Below are positions 8,123 to 15,282 of a DNA stretch of 37,571 bases, one piece after another. Where the stretch lies: contig NZ_QLYZ01000029.1 in assembly GCF_003350325.1 (NCBI RefSeq), positions 1 through 37,571 on the forward strand, in the 5' to 3' direction. Source of the DNA: Vibrio rhodolitus. Its GTDB lineage: Bacteria > Pseudomonadota > Gammaproteobacteria > Enterobacterales > Vibrionaceae. Numbering within the stretch: the stretch's first letter is position 1; each line of letters opens with the position of its first letter. The position numbers were made by a program, and so were the translations under genes. Below the pieces are notes generated by a model. That model was not told the DNA's origin. It did no database searches and worked only from the letters and a program-made list of their open reading frames with translations.

Positions 8123-8989
8123 ATGAGGCATTTGAAGGCGTTTTATGTATTTCATGTTGCAGCCAATTCAGAAAGCTACACAGACGCAGCAGAGAAGCTA
8201 AATCTTACCCATGGCGCGGTCAGCAAACAGATCAAGACATTAGAGGAATACCTTTCTCAGTCTCTATTTTTTAAGAGTGGTCGCAACGTTGTGTTAACTA
8301 AGCAAGGAGAAACGTTAGCGCGTTATACTTCTGCTGCGTTTACGGAATTAGAGCGTGGCGTTGATACGCTGACCAAAACACAGCAATACCTAGAGGTGTC
8401 ATGCGAGCCGACTTTAACCATGCGCTGGTTAATGTCTCGAATTACGGAGTTCAATGAACAGCACAAGACTGATGTGAGACTTTCTACATCCGGTGGACCG
8501 GTGATCTTAGGCTCGACAACTGGGCTATCGCTCGCGATCCGCCGTGATGATTTCGAGCTTGATGCGAATTACGTAAAAATCCCTTTGGTAGAGGAGTGGG
8601 TGGGATTAGTGTGCTCTCCTGACTATTGGCAGCAAGTTAACGGGAGTTTACAGCAAGCTAAGTTGTTACACAGTCAAACTAGACCGGATGCATGGCGAGA
8701 TTGGATGCGCATAAGCGGTCAGTCTTTATTTCAAGGTAACCAAAGTCAAACTTTTGGGCATTTCTATTTTTGTTTGCAAGCGGCAGTTGATGGCTTGGGT
8801 ATAGCGATAGGCTCTTATCCATTAATTGTTGATGATCTTAAACGTGGAAACTTAGTCGCGCCGTTTGGCTTCGTGCTATCTGGGCACAATTACGTACTAA
8901 TTAGCCAAGATAAATTGGTTGATGAACTCGAAATCGCATTTTTGACTTGGTTGGGTGCCAATATGCAGCTGTGCATACCACAGGCGTAA
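8123..8989 (+). CDS. LysR-family transcriptional regulator, GcvA-like
   Basis: The 288-residue protein opens with the LysR winged helix-turn-helix (about residues 1-65). The recognition part reads YTDAAEKLNLTHGAVSKQIK, and the wing ends GRNVVLTKQGE. The remainder is a periplasmic-binding-protein-like effector domain of the GcvA subgroup, with short segments such as TMRWLMSRITEF. GAGG precedes the ATG by 11 bases. Its likely targets are itself and the divergent LysE-type exporter gene; the amidase gene downstream on the same strand is another possible target. The effector is unknown, although an amino acid would fit the exporter. Confidence 0.88.
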   Translation: MRHLKAFYVFHVAANSESYTDAAEKLNLTHGAVSKQIKTLEEYLSQSLFFKSGRNVVLTKQGETLARYTSAAFTELERGVDTLTKTQQYLEVSCEPTLTMRWLMSRITEFNEQHKTDVRLSTSGGPVILGSTTGLSLAIRRDDFELDANYVKIPLVEEWVGLVCSPDYWQQVNGSLQQAKLLHSQTRPDAWRDWMRISGQSLFQGNQSQTFGHFYFCLQAAVDGLGIAIGSYPLIVDDLKRGNLVAPFGFVLSGHNYVLISQDKLVDELEIAFLTWLGANMQLCIPQA

Positions 8990-9137
8990 CTCGCCACTTG
9001 GCGTATTTGGTATATAAGCTGGCGTTATTAGCCAAGTTTGATTAATCAATATTGCGTAAATTATCTCCATCGAATCGCAAACAGAAGAAAAGGTTTGAGA
9101 ATTCATCAACCTTGCTTGTTTAATCTAGGTGAAATTT

Positions 9138-10697
9138 ATGCAAATCAATAATCTAAAACGTCGCGAGTTTTTTAAGGTGTTGGGTGCAGGGGCTGCGACT
9201 GCAGCAGCGGTATCCTTGCCAGTTGGCGCGACGAGTTCTCATGCCGCACCCATTGATTTTAGAACGCCAGAACAACCTTTAGATGGGACTGCGATGGCGG
9301 AACTGGTGCGTAGTAAAAAATTCACGCCAAAAGAGCTGGTTCAAGAAGCGATCTATAAAATCAAGCAAACTAATCAGCAAGTTAATGCGGTGGTTTCGGA
9401 GTGTTTTGACCTTGCCCTAGAGCGCGCCGATTCAATCAATCCTAACTCGCCGTTTGCAGGCGTACCTTTCCTAGCCAAAGATTGTGTGGATGTTGAAGGT
9501 TTGGATTGCACTTTAGGCTCATTGCTTAACAAAGGTCGCCGCCCAGAAGAAACGTCATGGTTTATTCGCGCCGCGCACAACGCTGGGTTAAACACTATTG
9601 GTATGAGCAACATTCCTGAGATGATGACCTTGGGCTGCACACAAAATCCACTCTACGGAGCGACGCGTAACCCTTGGGATCTCAGCAAAGGCGTGCACTC
9701 TTCAACCGGCGGTGGAGCGGCAGCAGTGGCTGCGGGTTACACACCAATTATTCACTCGACGGATGGTGGCGGGTCATCTCGCATGCCCGCATCGGCAACA
9801 GGTATTTTTGGCTACAAGCCAAGCCGTGAACAGCTTGTCACTGGTTTAGCCAATGGTTCCACAATGGAAGATTTTACCCACCAATCGTTTATGTCACGAA
9901 CGGTACGAGACACAGCACTCGCGCTCTCAGTGACGGAAAATCATATCAAAGATGGCTTTGATACCCCTTTTGCTCGCACGGCACTAGGCATGGTACATCG
10001 CCCGTTAAATCGCCAAATTCGCGTAGGTGTGACTATACGTGACATTCATGGACGCTTACCAGATGCGCCAACGCAACTCGCGATTAAATCGACGGTTGAG
10101 CTATTGGAGCAATTGGGACACATAGTTGTTGAGGTCGACCAACCTGTAACCAATGCCCAGCAGTTTATGGCTAGTTATATGGGGGTGTTTGGTAACAAAA
10201 TGGCGCAATTTGCGAATCAGTTTGATGCTTTAGGTAAGCCATTAGAATCAATGCCTGAACTAGTTAGCGACAATGTGACTTATCTTGCGCGCACTATGCA
10301 GCAGCGCGTGGAGAAAAATCCAAACTTGTACCAGCAATCACAGCAGGAGTGTCATCAGTTTGCGCTTAAGCACAATCATGAGTTTTTCAAAAACATCGAC
10401 GTGTGGCTGACACCATGTACTCATCATGTGCCAAAAGATATTAGTTATTTTGATCAAAAACAGCACTCAGGTGAAGAAATTTGGTTGCGTTCAGATAGGT
10501 TGATGTCTTACACGCCAATCGAAAATGTGGCAGGTAATCCTGCTATGTCAGTACCGTTATATTGGAGCAAAGATAATATGCCAGTAGGCAGCCATTTTTC
10601 TGCGGCGCGAGGCAATGATCGATTGTTGTTTGAACTAGCCTACCAACTAGAGGCAGCTCGACCTTGGGCAGATAAAAAAGCGCCCATCTACCTCTAA
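9138..10697 (+). CDS. Tat-exported amidase (amidase signature family)
   Basis: The start at ATG 9138 is preferred over the upstream GTG at 9129 because AGGTGA lies just before it; the product is 519 residues. The N-terminus LKRREFFKVLGAGAA is a twin-arginine signal, followed by an Ala-rich hydrophobic segment and a likely cleavage site near SSHA. The amidase-signature catalytic triad is visible: Lys114 in FLAKDCVD, the cis-Ser at about 189 in HSSTGGGAAAV, and the nucleophile Ser213 in DGGGSSRMPAS, 24 residues later as in other family members. It would hydrolyse an amide in the periplasm. The family includes FAAH and aminohexanoate-dimer hydrolases, and the substrate cannot be told. Its position after an amino-acid exporter and a LysR gene hints at amino-acid or amide metabolism. 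Confidence 0.9.
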   Translation: MQINNLKRREFFKVLGAGAATAAAVSLPVGATSSHAAPIDFRTPEQPLDGTAMAELVRSKKFTPKELVQEAIYKIKQTNQQVNAVVSECFDLALERADSINPNSPFAGVPFLAKDCVDVEGLDCTLGSLLNKGRRPEETSWFIRAAHNAGLNTIGMSNIPEMMTLGCTQNPLYGATRNPWDLSKGVHSSTGGGAAAVAAGYTPIIHSTDGGGSSRMPASATGIFGYKPSREQLVTGLANGSTMEDFTHQSFMSRTVRDTALALSVTENHIKDGFDTPFARTALGMVHRPLNRQIRVGVTIRDIHGRLPDAPTQLAIKSTVELLEQLGHIVVEVDQPVTNAQQFMASYMGVFGNKMAQFANQFDALGKPLESMPELVSDNVTYLARTMQQRVEKNPNLYQQSQQECHQFALKHNHEFFKNIDVWLTPCTHHVPKDISYFDQKQHSGEEIWLRSDRLMSYTPIENVAGNPAMSVPLYWSKDNMPVGSHFSAARGNDRLLFELAYQLEAARPWADKKAPIYL

Positions 10698-10717
10698 CTA
10701 AAACGTCTTAAGCATAA

Positions 10718-10745
10718 AGCGCTCTTTGTCTGTCTTTGGAGCGCT
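10718..10745 (+). terminator. Weak hairpin after the amidase gene
   Basis: AGCGCTC (10718-10724) and GAGCGCT (10739-10745) can pair across a 14-base loop 20 bp past the amidase stop. There is no T-tract after it, so termination is uncertain. Confidence 0.3.
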
Positions 10746-10833
10746 CCATTAACCAACAACAATGTATGGAAATAACGCTGTATCGATAGATAGCTAGCGT
10801 GGTTTCTTTACGTCCTGAATTTAAGGTTATTTA

Positions 10834-11831
10834 ATGAAAGCAGCATGTTTTAACTTGTTTTTACTCTCTTTGTTCACTTGTTCCGCAAATGCGGCTTTAG
10901 CGCCAGAGCAGGGCTTAAGTGGCAACATTACCGTGTTGTCGGGTGTAACATCTAACTCGAGTAATCTCAATGTGAAACAGGATAAATGGCAAAGCGAGAA
11001 CGCTCTTGGGCGCAAAGGAAGCGATGAAGTTAGTTTGACAGCGGGGCTACTTGGCTCTTTGCAATACACGTTTGGTGACTCCCTCGATAAACAGCTCTTT
11101 ATGGGAACGTCTCGCGAGGATATTGTTACTGGTTCATTGGCATTTGAGTTGGGCTATCGTCAGCAATTGACTGGTGGCACTATTGTTGATTTTGCGGTTT
11201 GCCCACTTTAATCTCTGGCGAGGTGTGGGATGACCCTTATGCTGTCGGTCAAGCGCGGCAAAAGACTGACCTGACTGGTAACGTCTATCGTTTGCAGTTA
11301 ACCAGCATCGCAGGCTCAAACTTTGATCTTGATATGGCGGTGGGTGAATCTGATGTTGAGGATGAAATGTTAGGCACCAAAGGTTTAGGGCTGAACGAAC
11401 AACAGCAGGCGTTACTCAAGCGTGAGCGACAATACTACTATTTTAAAACGGCATATCGTCACTTCTTACCAGCGCAACAAGCGGTTTTAATGCCATCGCT
11501 TAATGTCTTTGCCTCGGCTTCAGAGGGGGATGCGCTATCGTTTGTAAGTTATGGCGGTGAAGTAAGCTATGCACGCAAGATAAACCAGCATGGCTTTGTG
11601 TTAACAGCAAGTGCTGCTATCCGAGACTATGACGCTGAGAACCCAATTTTCTCTCAAACTCGTCAAGACAAGGATTATGGGGTATTTCTTGCCTATGAGT
11701 ATGCCAATGTATGGGGTTATCAAGATTGGTCACTGGTTTCGTTTGTTGGCGCGCAAGCTACGCGTTCGAATATCGATTTTTATAGTTCTGAATAGTACAT
11801 CATCTCAGTGGGGCTCGATTATAAGTTCTAA
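10834..11831 (+). pseudogene. DUF2860 outer-membrane protein gene, disrupted by a frameshift and a stop
   Basis: The first frame (10834-11211) starts with a signal peptide (MKAACFNLFLLSLFTCSANA) after a good AAGG ribosome site. It then reads through barrel-like sequence to TIVDFAV and leaves the frame. The next frame picks up directly as LPTLISGEVWDDPYA at 11199 and continues to FYSSE, ending at TAG 11793-11795. Adding one T to the GGTTTG run near 11197-11201 would join the two frames. Beyond the TAG the same frame gives YIISVGLDYKF and TAA at 11829-11831; a terminal Phe is typical of outer-membrane barrels. Repaired, the gene would be 333 codons including the stop, close to the DUF2860 family length. 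The family has no established function. A sequencing error could explain the frameshift but not easily both lesions. Confidence 0.8.
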
Positions 11832-11927
11832 ACTTGTTTTGTGTTGCAACTTGGCTAGCAACGCAGTGCGCTTTGTATTTTGCTTGGTAAACTATGGTCA
11901 GAATTTGCAGTATTTTGGCTACGTAGA

Positions 11928-12950
11928 ATGGAAGCAACGGAATTTAGCACTCAACTACCGATATTTTGGTTTGGTACATTTGATGCGGCGTTAAATGAGA
12001 AGTTTGGTGAGACTGCGCCATTTTGGGGCGGAGAAGAAACGTATCGGCAATTGCTCAGTGCCAATAGTGTCTCAGCCTACCAGTTGGAACAGGCAGTAGC
12101 TAGTGTTTATCAACAACATGGAACCGAACTTATCGAGTGTTTTAGCCTGACCGCTAAGTACTTTGATGAAATTGAGCTAGGTGCGCCCGTGCTAGCGATG
12201 TTGACTGCACCGACACTGCGTAGTTTTTGCGAACAGCTTTGTCGTTATTCCATTCATATTCACCCACTGCTAAAACTGATATGCCGTGAAACCGAACATG
12301 GAGAACTGGAATTTTGGACGCTCACCCACGAATTTGTGGATGAGATAACGCTTGTCAGTCACCTCAGTTTAGGGCTTTATTTGAGCGTGATCCTAAAGCT
12401 TATCCGCCGTTACCTTAAATCGCCTAATATTCGATTACCGATTCATATTAACCGCATCACCATTGACATGGATGTGACGCCACTGTTTGAACAGATATTT
12501 AATGTCGAAGTTCGCACTGGTTATCCGGCGCGTTATTTTGTGTTTAGTAAACAACTGGCTGACAAAACCCACCGCCGGTTTGATCCAGTGCTTCATGAGA
12601 GTTTAACAGCACTAGCTGAGCAACAGACGGATCATATTGCTCAAAGTAGTATTTTGTATAAGGTCAATAATGTGTTGCAGAACAAAGAGGTTAACACTAT
12701 CTCTTTAGAAAGCGTGGCGGCTGAGTTACACATAAGTCCACGCACCTTAAACCGCCGTTTACAGCAAGAAGGGGTGAGTTTTCGCCGTCTGTATGACAAA
12801 TATCGCCTAGAGCAGAGCTTAAAGATGCTCAATCAAGATAACCTGAGTGTCACTTATATTGCCCATGAGCTGGGGTTTTCTGATTCCAGCGCTTTTAGCC
12901 GCGCCTTTAAACGCTGGACAGGCGAATCTCCCAAGCAGAAAGTCGGGTGA
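11928..12950 (+). CDS. AraC-family transcriptional regulator
   Basis: The C-terminal third carries the two-helix-turn-helix AraC domain. The first helix pair is in SLESVAAELHISPRTLNRRL, the second in YIAHELGFSDSSAFSRAFKR, closing with WTGESPKQ. The N-terminal part (about residues 1-215) resembles the ligand-binding domain of the PF12625 type found in OruR/ArgR-like and lipid-related AraC regulators. The start is chosen at ATG 11928 (340 residues) because the protein begins METEF-like only there; a TTG at 11880 would add 16 residues of barrel-unrelated sequence. Neither start has a strong ribosome site. Its target is unknown. The broken DUF2860 gene lies 96 bp upstream. Confidence 0.82.
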   Translation: MEATEFSTQLPIFWFGTFDAALNEKFGETAPFWGGEETYRQLLSANSVSAYQLEQAVASVYQQHGTELIECFSLTAKYFDEIELGAPVLAMLTAPTLRSFCEQLCRYSIHIHPLLKLICRETEHGELEFWTLTHEFVDEITLVSHLSLGLYLSVILKLIRRYLKSPNIRLPIHINRITIDMDVTPLFEQIFNVEVRTGYPARYFVFSKQLADKTHRRFDPVLHESLTALAEQQTDHIAQSSILYKVNNVLQNKEVNTISLESVAAELHISPRTLNRRLQQEGVSFRRLYDKYRLEQSLKMLNQDNLSVTYIAHELGFSDSSAFSRAFKRWTGESPKQKVG

Positions 12951-13021
12951 GCATCTAAGCGGCGAGAGAGGTCCTTTAGCCGCTCCAATGCCGACTCCTG
13001 CACAGAAATTAGATGCATCGT

Positions 13022-13345
13022 TCAGATACACAGCATACTGCGGATGCTTTGGTAACTTTGTTCAAGATTTGCAAGCGAGCCTAAAGCCAATACATCCAGA
13101 GGTTTACGTTGGGCAAAAAATACCGTGTTGCTAGAGTGCGACATAAAGTGTTTTCTTCGTTCCTTATTAGGAAATAATAGCTTTAAAGATTCATCGATTG
13201 ATTCGATTAACCTCTGACGTTGTTTAGAGTCGCGATCTGCCATATCGCCAACAGCAAGATTGGGCGGCAGTATGGCATCAACTTGTACTTGTGTTGCGCC
13301 CCAACTTTTTAGTGTTTCTACCAATTGGTTATATTCAACGTTCAT
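13022..13345 (-). CDS. Small protein with an MbcA/ParS/Xre-type toxin-binding domain
   Basis: The 107-residue protein has an N-terminal segment of about 35 residues without a clear helix-turn-helix. A C-terminal part follows whose pattern fits the DUF2384 (MbcA/ParS/Xre C-terminal) domain: a helix in ESIDESLKLLFPNKERRKHF, then SSNTVFFAQRKPLDVLALGS and an amphipathic terminal helix. In that family the domain binds a RES-type toxin. No RES-domain gene is next to it, so it is an orphan here. GAGG lies six bases before the ATG, and 27 bp separate it from the quinone reductase gene upstream on the same strand, so the two are probably co-transcribed. The domain call is from pattern memory and should be tested. 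Confidence 0.55.
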   Translation of the reverse strand: MNVEYNQLVETLKSWGATQVQVDAILPPNLAVGDMADRDSKQRQRLIESIDESLKLLFPNKERRKHFMSHSSNTVFFAQRKPLDVLALGSLANLEQSYQSIRSMLCI

Positions 13346-13372
13346 ATCGCACCTCTGTTTGAACTGAAATAC

Positions 13373-14044
13373 TCAGTATTGCCCGATGTGAATTGCTGGT
13401 TCAGAAAAAATACTTCTTAGTCGCTGTGCATAGATTTCTAGATCAGTAATACGTTCTTGTTCAGTTTTTCTCGCTGGGCCGAACACTGCATGCGGAGCAA
13501 GCACAGAAAAGCCGTTGAACTCAAGAATACCTCTATGAATAGGGCGTAAAATGCCATTGAGATCGCCGTTCCAGCCATCTTTGATATACGCTTCTTCAGG
13601 ACCGCCCATAGTGACACTGAGCATAGCTTTTTTGCCCTGGTAAACACCATCTTGGTAAAAGCGACCACCACCATATGTTCTGCCCATAGCGAACACGCGA
13701 TCAACCCAGCCTTTTAACATCGCAGGCATACCGAACCACCAAAGTGGGAATTGGAAAATGACTAAGTCACACCATTCAAGTTTTTGGATTTCAGCTTCGA
13801 TTTCTGGTGAAAAACCTTGGTGCTCTGTCGCGTGCATTTCCTCTAATTGCTGTTTGAAAAAGACAGCATCATTAGTGGTAGTAAAGTTGTGTCTGCCTGA
13901 TACCGGATCAAATTTCATTTGATGCAAGTTAGAGGTTTTTACTTGATGACCTTCGGCTTCAAGGACTTCAATTGCCTTGTTAAACATTGCGCCGTTAAAA
14001 CTTCTTGGTTCTGGATGCCAATAAACTACAAGTACGTTCATCAT
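13373..14044 (-). CDS. NAD(P)H:quinone oxidoreductase, flavodoxin-like fold
   Basis: The 223-residue protein belongs to the NQO1/MdaB/KefF group. It starts with strand-loop sequence MNVLVVYWHPEPRSFNGAM, where the phosphate of the flavin binds. It continues with LVIFQFPLWWFGMPAMLKGW, a hallmark of this family, then VFAMGRTYGGG and VTMGGPEEAY. Such enzymes reduce quinones or other electrophiles by two electrons. A strong GGAGG stands before the tandem ATG ATG start, so either may be used. The gene leads a two-gene unit with the toxin-binding-domain protein and is divergent from a LysR regulator gene that probably controls it in response to electrophiles. Confidence 0.88.
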   Translation of the reverse strand: MMNVLVVYWHPEPRSFNGAMFNKAIEVLEAEGHQVKTSNLHQMKFDPVSGRHNFTTTNDAVFFKQQLEEMHATEHQGFSPEIEAEIQKLEWCDLVIFQFPLWWFGMPAMLKGWVDRVFAMGRTYGGGRFYQDGVYQGKKAMLSVTMGGPEEAYIKDGWNGDLNGILRPIHRGILEFNGFSVLAPHAVFGPARKTEQERITDLEIYAQRLRSIFSEPAIHIGQY

Positions 14045-14166
14045 TTTTTCCTCCGTCAGTGGCGATAAATGCCGTGCTGCTTGTGATTACTATGTGGCTA
14101 AGTATTGAATATATTTTTGTTAACCTGTAGCTTGTTATTGGTTATTTTTAAGATGAATAAAAGTTT

Positions 14167-15072
14167 ATGAAATCGCTTCCTAGCCAGTTACCTATTTTTA
14201 TACAAGTCGCCAAACAGGGCAGTTTTGCTAAAGCGGCGCGCGTACTCGGCATATCAGCTCCAGCAGTAAGTAAAGCTGTCACCAAGCTCGAGCATGAGTG
14301 GCAAGTGAAGTTATTTTTCCGCTCGTCTCACTCGTTGAGCTTGACGCAGACAGGACAGCAACTTTTTGATGAGTTGATGCCTTCGATGAGTGCGATTCAA
14401 AACACGATAGAACAGATATCCGATACTTCCGAGAAAGTGACTGGTACAGTGAAAGTCAACCTCCCTGCCAGTTCTATTGGACGAGAGCATATTCTTCCGT
14501 TGATATTGGAGTTTATTCAGCGCTATCCGCAGATTAATTGTGACTTACACTTTGATGATAGAAACGTTGATTTAGTCGAACACAGTTTTGATTTGGGGAT
14601 TGGCACGGCGATTAACCAAGATTCCCGCTTGATAGCGCGTCCTTTGATAAAACAAAATATTGGTATCTATGCTGCTCCAAGCTATTTGAGTCGATACGGT
14701 ACCCCTCAATCACCAGAGGAGCTGATTCAACATCGTTGTATTCCAGTGCGCTCGTTAACCACGGGGCGGTTTCATCACTGGCGGCTTAAACAAGGTAATG
14801 TGGCGACACTGTATGAGCCGCAGGGACAACTCGTAGTCAACAATTTCGCGGCAGCGAAACAGGCGGCAGTGGCTGGTGCTGGCATTGTGATGTTAGGTAG
14901 TTGGATGTTTAAGCAAGAAGTTGAGCAGGGCATAATGACGCCTATATTAGAGCCATATTGGGGAGAGCCAGTCACAATTTGGGTCTATTATGCCTCAAGG
15001 GATTATTTGCCTACTCGTGTGCGTCTACTTATCGATTATTTGGTCGAGAACATAGAGCGAGTTGCGGTTTAA
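14167..15072 (+). CDS. LysR-family transcriptional regulator (CrgA/YafC-like subgroup)
   Basis: The 301-residue protein has the LysR helix-turn-helix in SFAKAARVLGISAPAVSKAV (residues 19-38), with the wing ending HSLSLTQTGQQL. An effector-binding domain follows, with the typical VKVNLPASSIGREHILPL start and HRCIPVR in its middle. The gene is divergent from the quinone reductase gene with about 120 bp between, a common layout for a regulator and its target. No clear interrupted dyad was found in that gap. The ribosome site is weak. The ligand is not known. Confidence 0.88.
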   Translation: MKSLPSQLPIFIQVAKQGSFAKAARVLGISAPAVSKAVTKLEHEWQVKLFFRSSHSLSLTQTGQQLFDELMPSMSAIQNTIEQISDTSEKVTGTVKVNLPASSIGREHILPLILEFIQRYPQINCDLHFDDRNVDLVEHSFDLGIGTAINQDSRLIARPLIKQNIGIYAAPSYLSRYGTPQSPEELIQHRCIPVRSLTTGRFHHWRLKQGNVATLYEPQGQLVVNNFAAAKQAAVAGAGIVMLGSWMFKQEVEQGIMTPILEPYWGEPVTIWVYYASRDYLPTRVRLLIDYLVENIERVAV

Positions 15073-15217
15073 ATCGATTAATTTTACGCCGTAAACCACT
15101 TTTCGCTATGCCATCGAAAAGTAAGATAAAACGGCTAGAAACCAATTGATGTCTTTGAGTTGATTAATAAGTGTGAAAGTAGTTATTTAACGTTATGTTA
15201 AGCTGTAAATTGGAGCA

Positions 15218-15250
15218 AGCCCTCGCACTCAGCGGGGGCTTTATTTTATC
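15218..15250 (+). terminator. Rho-independent terminator between the LysR gene and katG
   Basis: AGCCCTCGC (15218-15226) pairs with GCGGGGGCT (15232-15240), with one G-T pair and a 5-base loop, followed by TTATTTTAT. It lies about 145 bp past the LysR stop. A second perfect hairpin without a T-tract, ACTTTTCG/CGAAAAGT, lies at 15098-15122 in the gap. Confidence 0.8.
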
Positions 15251-15282
15251 CAGATATTGTATCTGGATTGAACCAGCTGATG

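Noticed and set aside
9129..9137. GTG at 9129 as the start of the amidase
   Set aside because: It overlaps the AGGTGA ribosome site that is well spaced for the ATG at 9138, and the Tat signal needs no extra residues.
11880..11927. TTG at 11880 as the AraC start
   Set aside because: The 16 added residues have no family support and no ribosome site; ATG 11928 begins where the regulator-like sequence begins, although its own ribosome site is weak too.
12958..12984. AGCGGC/GCCGCT dyad between the convergent araC-type and toxin-binding-domain genes
   Set aside because: The stem is only 6 bp with a 15-base loop and no T-tract, so it is not a credible terminator.
15098..15217. Small RNA gene between the LysR gene and katG
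   Set aside because: There is a hairpin at 15098-15122 and a terminator at 15218, but no convincing promoter pair or known RNA family could be recognised.
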